Below are positions 1 to 5,464 of a DNA stretch of 25,129 nt, piece by piece. This DNA is from a virus: the IMG/VR virus record IMGVR_UViG_3300013093_000256, positions 1 to 25,129 of that record; one strand, 5' to 3'. The number at the start of each line of letters is the position of its first letter. Position 1 is the stretch's first letter. A model generated the notes under the pieces. It searched no databases. It saw only the letters and a list, made by a program, of their open reading frames with translations, and was not told the origin of the DNA. Both the position numbers and the translations under genes were made by a program.

Positions 1-18
1 CCACGAAAGGAAATCAAA

Positions 19-306
19 ATGTTCAACGGAAAAATTCTTGTTAAAAGTCGCAAAATGATTGAAGGTTCTTTGCGTATGGAATCTTATCAAGATGTCTGGA
101 AAGATGCGATTGACATTGAATACAATGGCGAATTGTCACCAGAAGTTTGCAAAGCCATTGAAAAGGCTTTTTCTTCCTCTAGATTTATGGGGAAAGCACA
201 ATCTGGTTATGGTGCGCTTAGATGGTCGAATGGTGACAACATTGTTGGAGTGGATGTCGCCAAAAGACAGTTGATCGTTGAAAGTTCAGTTTCACTTTGC
301 GATTAA
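19..306 (+). CDS. Hypothetical phage protein, 95 aa
   Basis: I do not recognise this protein. The ATG at 19 is preceded by a Shine-Dalgarno-like AAAGGAAA at a normal distance. It is soluble-looking, with no membrane segment or signal peptide; charged residues are spread evenly and there are two cysteines (Cys44 and Cys94). It is the first of six short, tightly packed rightward genes, which run opposite to the late structural genes. That placement suggests an early or middle accessory gene, but this is inference from position only. Confidence 0.6.
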   Translation: MFNGKILVKSRKMIEGSLRMESYQDVWKDAIDIEYNGELSPEVCKAIEKAFSSSRFMGKAQSGYGALRWSNGDNIVGVDVAKRQLIVESSVSLCD

Positions 307-308
307 TT

Positions 309-461
309 ATGTATTACATCTATGACGAGCTTGGAGAATTAATGCGAAAAGTTCGTCATAAATGCGAAGCGCAGCAGATTGTCAGTATTCGTAATGGTTG
401 GTCTTATGTATTTGTAAAAGTAAAAAGAAAGTTACCTGAGTTCGAGGCAGCACCATTTTGA
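309..461 (+). CDS. Small hypothetical protein, 50 aa
   Basis: A 50-residue open frame starts two bases after the previous stop and ends 10 bases before the next start. The product begins MYYIYDELGEL and is basic in the middle and towards the C-terminus (RKVRHK, KVKRK). It has a beta-like pattern (QQIVSIRNGWSYVFVKV), which may be a small single-domain fold. No family recognised. The tight spacing with neighbours on both sides is the main support that it is real. Confidence 0.5.
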   Translation: MYYIYDELGELMRKVRHKCEAQQIVSIRNGWSYVFVKVKRKLPEFEAAPF

Positions 462-471
462 AAGGAAAATC

Positions 472-564
472 ATGAAAGAATTTTTATTAGGCGGTTTAAT
501 GGCATTAATTATTATGGCGGTTGTAGTTGGTACGCATTTTCTTAGAACAGGGGTTTTACTATGA
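472..564 (+). CDS. Single-pass membrane micro-protein, 30 aa
   Basis: A 30-residue frame has a good ribosome binding site (AAAGGAAAA) and ends in an ATGA overlap with the next gene, so the two are probably translationally coupled. Residues 4 to 22 are almost wholly hydrophobic (FLLGGLMALIIMAVVVG), giving one membrane span with a short tail. The role is unknown. Small inner-membrane proteins of this kind are common in phage early and accessory regions. Length alone makes the call uncertain; the overlap and ribosome binding site support it. Confidence 0.5.
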   Translation: MKEFLLGGLMALIIMAVVVGTHFLRTGVLL

Positions 565-770
565 ATCATGAATATATTTGGACAGCTACTGGGACTAATA
601 TTGAAGAACGATGGGTAAAAAAATATGGTTGGGTTCGACCATCCGATTTACCTGAATACAGGGCTAAATGGAAGTATTACCAAGAATTGCCTTTGCGTAG
701 TCTTGATGATCGAGCAAAAGCAGAATATGAAATGATTATGAAAAAAGCAAAGGTGGTGAGAATAAAATGA
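561..770 (+). CDS. Hypothetical phage protein, 69 aa
   Basis: The start overlaps the previous stop (ATGA), and its own stop overlaps the start of the next gene the same way. The protein is rich in Trp, Tyr and Lys, with GWVRPSDLPEYRAKWKYYQ near residues 23 to 41 and a helical, basic C-terminus. No catalytic motif is visible. It resembles the general type of small conserved phage proteins of unknown function; I cannot name a family. Confidence 0.6.
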   Translation: MNHEYIWTATGTNIEERWVKKYGWVRPSDLPEYRAKWKYYQELPLRSLDDRAKAEYEMIMKKAKVVRIK

Positions 771-940
771 CCGATATTTCCCAAGACATTGTGCAGATTA
801 GAAAATTAATCAATCAATTAGAAATATTAAATGCTAATCCAGACATCAATGGTCGGCAAAATATTACTAATCAAGTGCAACAAATCAAATTAGCGGTATT
901 ACAAATGGAAATTATTGTTGCTAATTATGGTGATTATTAA
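767..940 (+). CDS. Small hypothetical helical protein, 57 aa
   Basis: The ATG at 767 overlaps the stop of the preceding gene (ATGA), and the stop TAA at 938 to 940 shares its last base with the next ATG (TAATG). The product is rich in Ile, Leu, Gln and Asn with heptad-like hydrophobic spacing in both halves (residues 8 to 22 and 33 to 52). This suggests a helical hairpin or a small coiled-coil dimer. No family recognised. Confidence 0.5.
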   Translation: MTDISQDIVQIRKLINQLEILNANPDINGRQNITNQVQQIKLAVLQMEIIVANYGDY

Positions 941-1083
941 TGACTACTTTTACCACCGAAGATCGGTTACAAGCCGAGCAACAAGAAAAACAAAACCAAC
1001 TTCCAAAAGAAGTTTGGCATTTTTCTTTAGATGCTGAAAATGGTGAAACGAAGTTTGAGATTAAGCACGAATGGGAATTTTAA
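940..1083 (+). CDS. Small hypothetical acidic protein, 47 aa
   Basis: This is the last rightward gene. It starts with a TAATG overlap and its stop overlaps the stop of the converging leftward gene inside a TTAA (1080 to 1083). The product has a Gln/Glu-rich N-terminal half (DRLQAEQQEKQNQ) and a likely beta-strand C-terminal half ending in KHEWEF. It has no membrane segment and no recognised family. Compact packing is the main evidence for it. Confidence 0.5.
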   Translation: MTTFTTEDRLQAEQQEKQNQLPKEVWHFSLDAENGETKFEIKHEWEF

Positions 1084-1286
1084 AAACCAGTAATACTTTT
1101 CAATTTTTGTTCTAATTCCCAATCTTCACGACATTCCGTAGAACAGAATCTGCCTTCCAGAATTTCTTCGTTGCAACAAAGACAATGACCTGTAAATGGC
1201 TGTTTCTTTTTATTGCGTATTTGTTTTATTGCAATTTCTCTTTGTAACTGCTCAACTTCGCTGGCATCATCAAAAATATCACTCAT
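1080..1286 (-). CDS. Small zinc-finger protein, 68 aa
   Basis: The product has an acidic/helical N-terminus (MSDIFDDASEVEQLQRE), a basic linker and a four-cysteine C-terminal half: Cys35 and Cys38, then Cys48 and Cys52 in FCSTEC, followed by EDWE. The overall plan of an N-terminal helix with a C-terminal zinc knuckle recalls short DksA/TraR-like phage proteins, which bind RNA polymerase. The cysteine spacing (CX2C, then CX3C) and the FCSxEC end also fit other small treble-clef zinc ribbons, so I do not assign DksA/TraR firmly. Its start overlaps the endolysin stop by four bases, so it is the last gene of the lysis operon. Confidence 0.65.
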   Translation of the reverse strand: MSDIFDDASEVEQLQREIAIKQIRNKKKQPFTGHCLCCNEEILEGRFCSTECREDWELEQKLKSITGF

Positions 1287-1732
1287 GCTAGAGTTCCACC
1301 GACATTGACATAGAATGCCTCTAAATAGTTCATATTATTGGTATGCTGTCCATAGGGGCTATTGGGCAAAGATGCCCAGATGCGATTACAGCGAATAATG
1401 GCTTCACTAAAATGCCCTTCATTGATGAGCATATCTCCACCAGTTTCTTTAATCAATTCTAATGCTATTAAATCCTGTGCATGAGGCGAAAAGTCGTTGA
1501 CCTTGACCTTACCCTTATATTCATCATAAATCCTCTCTAGGATCTGATATTTGCCAGCAGCGGTGCTTGTAAGACCACCAACAGTAATATGTTTTCTAGG
1601 ATGATCTGCGTAACTTTGAAAAAGTGTCCCACCAAACAAAACATTGTAGCCATTATCGGAATGAGCTAATAAATCCCTTCCTATCTCAGAAAACCCTATG
1701 GTTTTCAATAAAGCTACTTCATTATTGGTCAT
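1283..1732 (-). CDS. R: Endolysin, lambda R-type lytic transglycosylase
   Basis: This is a muralytic enzyme that cleaves the glycan strands of peptidoglycan at the end of infection. The 149 residues match the lambda R (GH104) family closely, at nearly the same length as lambda R (158). The catalytic glutamate lies in GFSEIGRD (Glu16, equivalent to lambda Glu19). It is followed by the family blocks NGYNVLFGGTLF, YADHPRKHIT, STAAGKYQIL, FSPHAQDLIAL and CNRIWASLPNSPYGQ. There is no signal peptide or N-terminal membrane anchor, so it should need a pore-forming holin to cross the inner membrane. The start overlaps the Rz stop (ATGA), with an AGGA ribosome binding site inside Rz. Confidence 0.95.
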   Translation of the reverse strand: MTNNEVALLKTIGFSEIGRDLLAHSDNGYNVLFGGTLFQSYADHPRKHITVGGLTSTAAGKYQILERIYDEYKGKVKVNDFSPHAQDLIALELIKETGGDMLINEGHFSEAIIRCNRIWASLPNSPYGQHTNNMNYLEAFYVNVGGTLA

Positions 1733-2130
1733 TTCAATCCTGACTGCTGATTTACAAATTCAATTAATGACTCTAATTGTTGGGTTGTTGCAGCGCATTT
1801 TTCAACAAATTGTGGGTCGGTGGGAGTGCCAAGAGTTCCTTCGGTGCTTGACTTGGAGCAGGACAGTTGACCGCAACTGGAGTAGTGCAACCCACCATAA
1901 TAAGACTTAATGCGAGCCAACTTATTCTCGTAATCATTCTGCACCTGTTTGGTTATTAATTGTTGTTGAACTATGAAATCTTTGTTGTGTTGCTCTTGGA
2001 CTTTTCCTTCGGATGCGACTTTTTCTTGGTATGCCACCAAGACAAGATGCTCAGGATACCACCCACAAAAAGCAGCGATAAGTAAAGCCAGAACAGAAAA
2101 CAGAATTTTGAACCACACATTGGGTGTCAT
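1729..2130 (-). CDS. Rz: Rz-like inner-membrane spanin
   Basis: This is a likely i-spanin, which together with Rz1 fuses the inner and outer membranes in the last step of lysis. Residues 7 to 23 form one N-terminal membrane span (FKILFSVLALLIAAFCG). A polar, Gln/Lys-rich helical periplasmic part follows, roughly residues 34 to 75. The C-terminal part contains four cysteines (SSCGQLSC at residues 85 to 91, and Cys112) and ends in a short helix. At 133 residues it is a little shorter than lambda Rz. The start overlaps the holin-like gene stop by four bases, and the 3' half contains the Rz1 frame. The assignment rests on topology, position and the embedded lipoprotein rather than on sequence identity. 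Confidence 0.85.
   Translation of the reverse strand: MTPNVWFKILFSVLALLIAAFCGWYPEHLVLVAYQEKVASEGKVQEQHNKDFIVQQQLITKQVQNDYENKLARIKSYYGGLHYSSCGQLSCSKSSTEGTLGTPTDPQFVEKCAATTQQLESLIEFVNQQSGLK
1773..1937 (-). CDS. Rz1: Rz1-like outer-membrane lipoprotein spanin, embedded in Rz
   Basis: A 54-residue frame lies wholly inside Rz, shifted by one base. It begins MITRISWLALSLIMVGC: a short basic N-terminus, a hydrophobic stretch and a lipobox ending in Gly16-Cys17, as expected for a signal peptidase II substrate. The mature part is small and proline-rich (seven prolines, including the pairs CPAP at 25 to 28 and LPP at 38 to 40), which is the hallmark of Rz1-type o-spanins. An AGGTG ribosome binding site sits about five bases before the ATG. 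It would be the outer-membrane partner of the surrounding Rz. The frame is too short to stand out in a normal ORF scan. Confidence 0.88.
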   Translation of the reverse strand: MITRISWLALSLIMVGCTTPVAVNCPAPSQAPKELLALPPTHNLLKNALQQPNN

Positions 2131-2351
2131 TTTTCATCCAAAGGTTTTGTGGTCACAATTCGTAATAAAGCTACGATGACTCCAATAGAGATCATGACAG
2201 CATTAAAGCTTATATCATCTAACAATGCTCTCAAATACTGTGAATTATCTGATAATGCACCTAAAGCAGAAATCAAACCACTAAACCAGATGGTTTTGGA
2301 TTTAAAAGCCCCTTTGATGTAGGCTTTAATTTTTTGCCAAAAATCATTCAT
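2127..2351 (-). CDS. Putative holin / small membrane protein, 74 aa
   Basis: The product has a polar, basic N-terminus (NDFWQKIKAYIKGAFKSK). It then has a moderately hydrophobic segment at about residues 21 to 34 (IWFSGLISALGAL) and a clear membrane span at about 49 to 66 (FNAVMISIGVIVALLRIV), with a charged tail. Size, two candidate spans and position directly before Rz/Rz1 and the endolysin fit a holin, the timed pore that lets the endolysin reach the cell wall. The IWFSG...ALG pattern is common in small phage holin-like proteins. Its stop overlaps the Rz start and its start lies within the lysine-rich gene. It could instead be an antiholin, as the 79-residue protein two genes upstream also has a membrane segment. 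Confidence 0.65.
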   Translation of the reverse strand: MNDFWQKIKAYIKGAFKSKTIWFSGLISALGALSDNSQYLRALLDDISFNAVMISIGVIVALLRIVTTKPLDEK

Positions 2352-2568
2352 TTTCTAGTTTAGTTAATCGTTTATTAGCTTTTTTAATGGCTTTTTTCTT
2401 AGCTGGTACAAAATGTGTTTCTAAAGGTTTTTTTGCCTTAGGTTTGCGAGTTGTCGCTTTTTTAACTAATTGTTTTTTTGCTGGTTTTAACTCTAAATCA
2501 GGAATAGGAAAAACAAAATGCTTTGGTTGTGCTGTTTTTTTAAGTAAAGCACATAATTTTTTAAACAT
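2344..2568 (-). CDS. Lysine-rich basic protein, 74 aa
   Basis: I chose the ATG at 2568 because it follows a good ribosome binding site (AAAGG, 9 bases upstream) and overlaps the upstream stop by only 8 bases; a longer frame from 2643 would run deep into the neighbouring gene. The product has 21 lysines in 74 residues, in clusters such as KPKAKK and AKKKAIKKANKR, like the tails of histone H1-like or AlgP-like proteins. There are two partly repeated units (PKHFVFP and THFVPAKK). There is no membrane segment. It may bind nucleic acid or acidic envelope polymers. Function unknown; its place between two membrane proteins of the lysis region is unusual. Confidence 0.65.
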   Translation of the reverse strand: MFKKLCALLKKTAQPKHFVFPIPDLELKPAKKQLVKKATTRKPKAKKPLETHFVPAKKKAIKKANKRLTKLENE

Positions 2569-2800
2569 TTTTATCAGCCTTTGTGTCAAGTTTGTCAAGA
2601 ATTCGTTGCATTGTAGCTTCAATTTTGTCAAATTTTGTGTCAATATCGCTTTTTGTCACATAATTTGTTGGCAAATCAATTTGAATACTTTTAACATCTT
2701 CCTTTAATCTGGTAGTAGAGTCCCAGATTTGGCGACACCACCAACCGATTCCCAATAAAACTGCTGTACCTAAAAGGTTAAATATCGGTTGCCATTCCAT
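2561..2800 (-). CDS. Small membrane-anchored coiled-coil protein, holin-associated type
   Basis: One N-terminal membrane segment (residues about 7 to 23, FNLLGTAVLLGIGWWCR) is followed by a helical, charged region. That region has the pattern DLPTNYVTKSDIDTKFDKIE and ends RILDKLDTKADKNV. This plan of one span, then a short linker with YV.K.D, then a coiled coil ending in DKLD.KADK, is very common in phage lysis regions. Such proteins are often labelled XhlA/hemolysin-like or given a DUF name. It probably sits in the inner membrane as a holin partner or regulator. It is the first gene of the lysis group, with an AGGGGTG ribosome binding site. Confidence 0.7.
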   Translation of the reverse strand: MEWQPIFNLLGTAVLLGIGWWCRQIWDSTTRLKEDVKSIQIDLPTNYVTKSDIDTKFDKIEATMQRILDKLDTKADKNV

Positions 2801-2830
2801 AAAACACCCCTGTTTATAACACTACAAAAT

Positions 2831-3265
2831 TTATAGGAATTTTAACACTTCATCAGGTTTTACAAAAGCATCTGGATTATGTTCTGTAAAGTCCCACCAG
2901 AGAAATTGATTATCAGCTAAATAGCTTCTATCCTTTAACAAGTTAATATTTTCTGGATGTCCATAAATTAAAGGATCAGATACTGACCATAATACTATTC
3001 CTGATTTATTTTCTGTCCATGCTAAATGCTGAAAAAAACTATCTACACCTATCCAAATACGACAGTCATAGATTAACTCTTTAAGTTGTCCAATTGTAAG
3101 ATTTTTACGAAAATCGGGGACTAACTGCTTTTCGCCTTCAACACCAATTTGAATAATGTGTTCATTTTTGGCAATTTTTTGTATAAGTTCTTCCCAATAT
3201 GCATAATTTTTAGGATTTTCTTTACCATTATGCAATTTTTTAGCAAAAGGATGAATTAAGATCAT
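2831..3265 (-). CDS. C-terminal half of a GT9 (heptosyltransferase-like) glycosyltransferase
   Basis: The 144 residues match the C-terminal Rossmann domain of GT9 enzymes (ADP-heptose:LPS heptosyltransferase fold). The start MILIHPFAKK matches the domain-opening 'hHPfa' strand. QIGVEGEK follows, then LTIGQLKELIYDC and the family signature WIGVDSFFQHLAW (Asp75, Ser76, His80), which helps bind the nucleotide-sugar. A complete GT9 needs an N-terminal Rossmann domain, which is absent here but present at the end of the upstream protein. The two frames overlap by ATGA. The product could work as a separate subunit or pair with the upstream half. Confidence 0.8.
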   Translation of the reverse strand: MILIHPFAKKLHNGKENPKNYAYWEELIQKIAKNEHIIQIGVEGEKQLVPDFRKNLTIGQLKELIYDCRIWIGVDSFFQHLAWTENKSGIVLWSVSDPLIYGHPENINLLKDRSYLADNQFLWWDFTEHNPDAFVKPDEVLKFL

Positions 3266-4233
3266 AGGTATAACTTTCGATACGCATTTTCTAGACTATC
3301 AGTCCATTTCCATTGATCCATTTTTGCGTAAATATTGTAGGGTTCTATATCCCCAAAAAGCTGTTGAGCTTCCGCAAGGGGTCTACAAGGAAAAACTTCA
3401 GGATAACAACCAAATACAACAGGATTTGATATATCAGGTAAAACCCTGCTAAAAACAAGGTGGTCGCCAAGACCACCATTAAGAACAACGATTCTTTTAT
3501 CGCTGAATTGAAGGTGATTTTGGAAAATCCACTCATCATATCTGAACATATCTTCACGATTTTCACTCCTAATTCCCCCTTGTGGATTTTTCATGTGCCA
3601 AGAAGTGGCATAAGGAACAGTCAAAATTTTGTATCCTTTAAGATACAAGCCATAAGTGAATAAGGTTTCTTCCCTGTGCGCCACTCTGGATAGACCAAGA
3701 TTATAGTCATGCACTCCAGCCCGATATAAGAATGAGCAATGTAGATGCTCCACTTCTTTGATTTCTTTAATAAAATCCCATTGAATGCTAGGTTCAATGT
3801 CTATATTTTTAACTAGTCCTGTAGATTTTGAGGCATCTATAGGCACTCCAGTAATAATTGATCCACCTACAGCCCCAACATTTTCAAATTGATTAGCATG
3901 GCTGTATAGACTTTGTAGAACTGTAGACTCTGGAATGCAATCATCATCCACTCTCCACACCCAATCAAAACCCATAAGGTTAGCTTTTTGATGAATATGG
4001 TGCTGTCCTTTTTTATCAGCAAAAAGCCACTCCCATTTAATGCCTTTGATGTCCATCTGTTGAAATAAATTTTGATAGATGAACTCTTGTCGCATATCTT
4101 TAGGTTCATCATTGTCATCAAATATAACCACTTTGTCAGGTAACCAAGTTTGATTTATGACCACCTGTAGTACTAAAGGCAGAGTTGTATAATAACGACC
4201 TCTGGTGGCTATAGAGCAAAGTAGTTTATTCAT
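3262..4233 (-). CDS. GT2 glycosyltransferase fused to N-terminal half of a GT9 enzyme
   Basis: Residues 1 to about 235 form a GT-A family 2 domain: the start strand LLCSIATRGR, VVIFDDNDEP near 35 to 44, the metal/nucleotide-sugar binding motif RVDDDC (Asp96 to Asp98), and the acceptor-side REET (187 to 190). Residues 247 to 323 look like the N-terminal Rossmann half of a GT9 enzyme: RIVVLNGGLGDHLVFSRVLP is the typical Gly-rich opening loop, followed by VVFGCYPEVF. The protein stops where the GT9 linker would be, and the next gene begins with the matching C-terminal half. The start lies eight bases inside the previous gene. Substrate unknown; the likely task is adding a sugar to a surface or virion glycan. 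Confidence 0.8.
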   Translation of the reverse strand: MNKLLCSIATRGRYYTTLPLVLQVVINQTWLPDKVVIFDDNDEPKDMRQEFIYQNLFQQMDIKGIKWEWLFADKKGQHHIHQKANLMGFDWVWRVDDDCIPESTVLQSLYSHANQFENVGAVGGSIITGVPIDASKSTGLVKNIDIEPSIQWDFIKEIKEVEHLHCSFLYRAGVHDYNLGLSRVAHREETLFTYGLYLKGYKILTVPYATSWHMKNPQGGIRSENREDMFRYDEWIFQNHLQFSDKRIVVLNGGLGDHLVFSRVLPDISNPVVFGCYPEVFPCRPLAEAQQLFGDIEPYNIYAKMDQWKWTDSLENAYRKLYL

Positions 4234-5458
4234 TGTCCCACCTACAAATCATTAAATTACTTGAGTTTTCAGGTGTAATGGATTGCATTACATCGGATAT
4301 TTCACCTGCATGATTGATATAGGCAAATTTAAATCCTTGAAAATGACTCTCGTTTAATCCATGCAACTTATGATGCTCACCCCAAAACCCTTTTGGCTCA
4401 TTATGCGGAACTGTAATAAAAAGCCTTTTGCAATGTTTTTTAAGTTTTTCCACAATTTCCAAACCATTGTCTAAATGTTCAATGACTTCAAAAGCAACGA
4501 TATTAGTATAAAAATCCATACTGTAGTCATTAATATTGGCATAAACAAATTCAGTATGTTCTCCCCATTTTTGATCGTTAGCCACATCAATGATAATTGG
4601 ATCGTAATCAAGACCCAGATAAGTATACTTATTAGAGAAGAATTGAGTTCCATAGCCAGTTGTGCATCCTAGTTCAAATATTGATCCATCTAACAAGTTT
4701 TGTGCAGCCCATTGATAACGCTGTGTTTCTCTAGGAAATACTAAATCGCCTTTAAGAAAAACTGCTCTTTCATAATTATTTGATAACAAAAAGCGGTAAT
4801 AGTCTAAATTATATTTCTTGGCTAATTTAAGTTCATTTGCATGAAATTTCAATGAATAATCATGCACCAATTGAGGATCATGAACAGTTCCTTCTGCCAC
4901 ATGGTAAATAGGAAAATCGCCTTTATAGCCTACATCTTTTAGTTCAAATCCAACATCAATAGCTCGTTTACAGAAGTCTATATCCTCGCAACCGCCTACT
5001 TCAAAAGACTCGTCTAGCAGACCAATAGCATCAAATACTTTGCGAGTAATTAGGGTACAAAAGAAAACACCAAATTGTTGATTGGTAATCTTCGATGGCA
5101 AAGTTAAAACAGAAGTTATATCCCCAACATCCAATCTTTGTAACCAAGCGTTTCCTAAGATAATTGTGTCATTATTAAGCAAAACAATTTTTTCGGCTTT
5201 GGCTGCTTGTATACCAATATTCGTAGCTTTAGCAAAACCTAGAGGATCATCATCCCAGAGCCATGTAATGTTTGGAATAGCTGTAGACAAATAATCCAAA
5301 TAAGCCATTGTATTATCAGTACAGCCATTAGCAGAAATGACCAACTCTATGTCGGTCATTTCGGTGTATTTGATTATGGAATCAATACAGGGTTTAAGGT
5401 ACTTCTCACAGTTGTTATATGTTGGTATAACAACCGAATACTTTGGGGATTGCATCAC
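4226..5458 (-). CDS. GT2 glycosyltransferase - SAM methyltransferase fusion
   Basis: This is a two-domain protein. Residues 5 to about 225 are a GT2 glycosyltransferase: YSVVIPTYNNCEKYL, the SANGCTDNT block, LGFAKATNIGI, the DXD-equivalent LLNNDTII (95 to 97), and GGCEDIDFCKRA (Glu158, Asp159), the ED acceptor motif. Residues about 245 to 400 form a class I SAM-dependent methyltransferase: motif I is IFELGCTTGYGTQFF (260 to 274), an acidic residue follows in YLGLDYD, then VAFEVIEHLDNG (321 to 332) and ITVPH. Together they could add a sugar and methylate it. The first ATG of an ATGATG pair is used; AAGGA just upstream overlaps the end of the fibre gene. It lies in the same operon as the fibre. 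Confidence 0.85.
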   Translation of the reverse strand: MMQSPKYSVVIPTYNNCEKYLKPCIDSIIKYTEMTDIELVISANGCTDNTMAYLDYLSTAIPNITWLWDDDPLGFAKATNIGIQAAKAEKIVLLNNDTIILGNAWLQRLDVGDITSVLTLPSKITNQQFGVFFCTLITRKVFDAIGLLDESFEVGGCEDIDFCKRAIDVGFELKDVGYKGDFPIYHVAEGTVHDPQLVHDYSLKFHANELKLAKKYNLDYYRFLLSNNYERAVFLKGDLVFPRETQRYQWAAQNLLDGSIFELGCTTGYGTQFFSNKYTYLGLDYDPIIIDVANDQKWGEHTEFVYANINDYSMDFYTNIVAFEVIEHLDNGLEIVEKLKKHCKRLFITVPHNEPKGFWGEHHKLHGLNESHFQGFKFAYINHAGEISDVMQSITPENSSNLMICRWDNE

Positions 5459-5464
5459 TAATCC

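Noticed and set aside
2569-2643. Longer start at 2643 for the lysine-rich gene
   Set aside because: It would overlap the upstream gene by 83 bases; the ATG at 2568 has a clear AAAGG site and a short 8-base overlap.
2387-2707. A 106-residue plus-strand frame in the lysis region
   Set aside because: It lies opposite the lysine-rich and coiled-coil genes, has no ribosome binding site, and its Phe-rich sequence is the complement of lysine codons.
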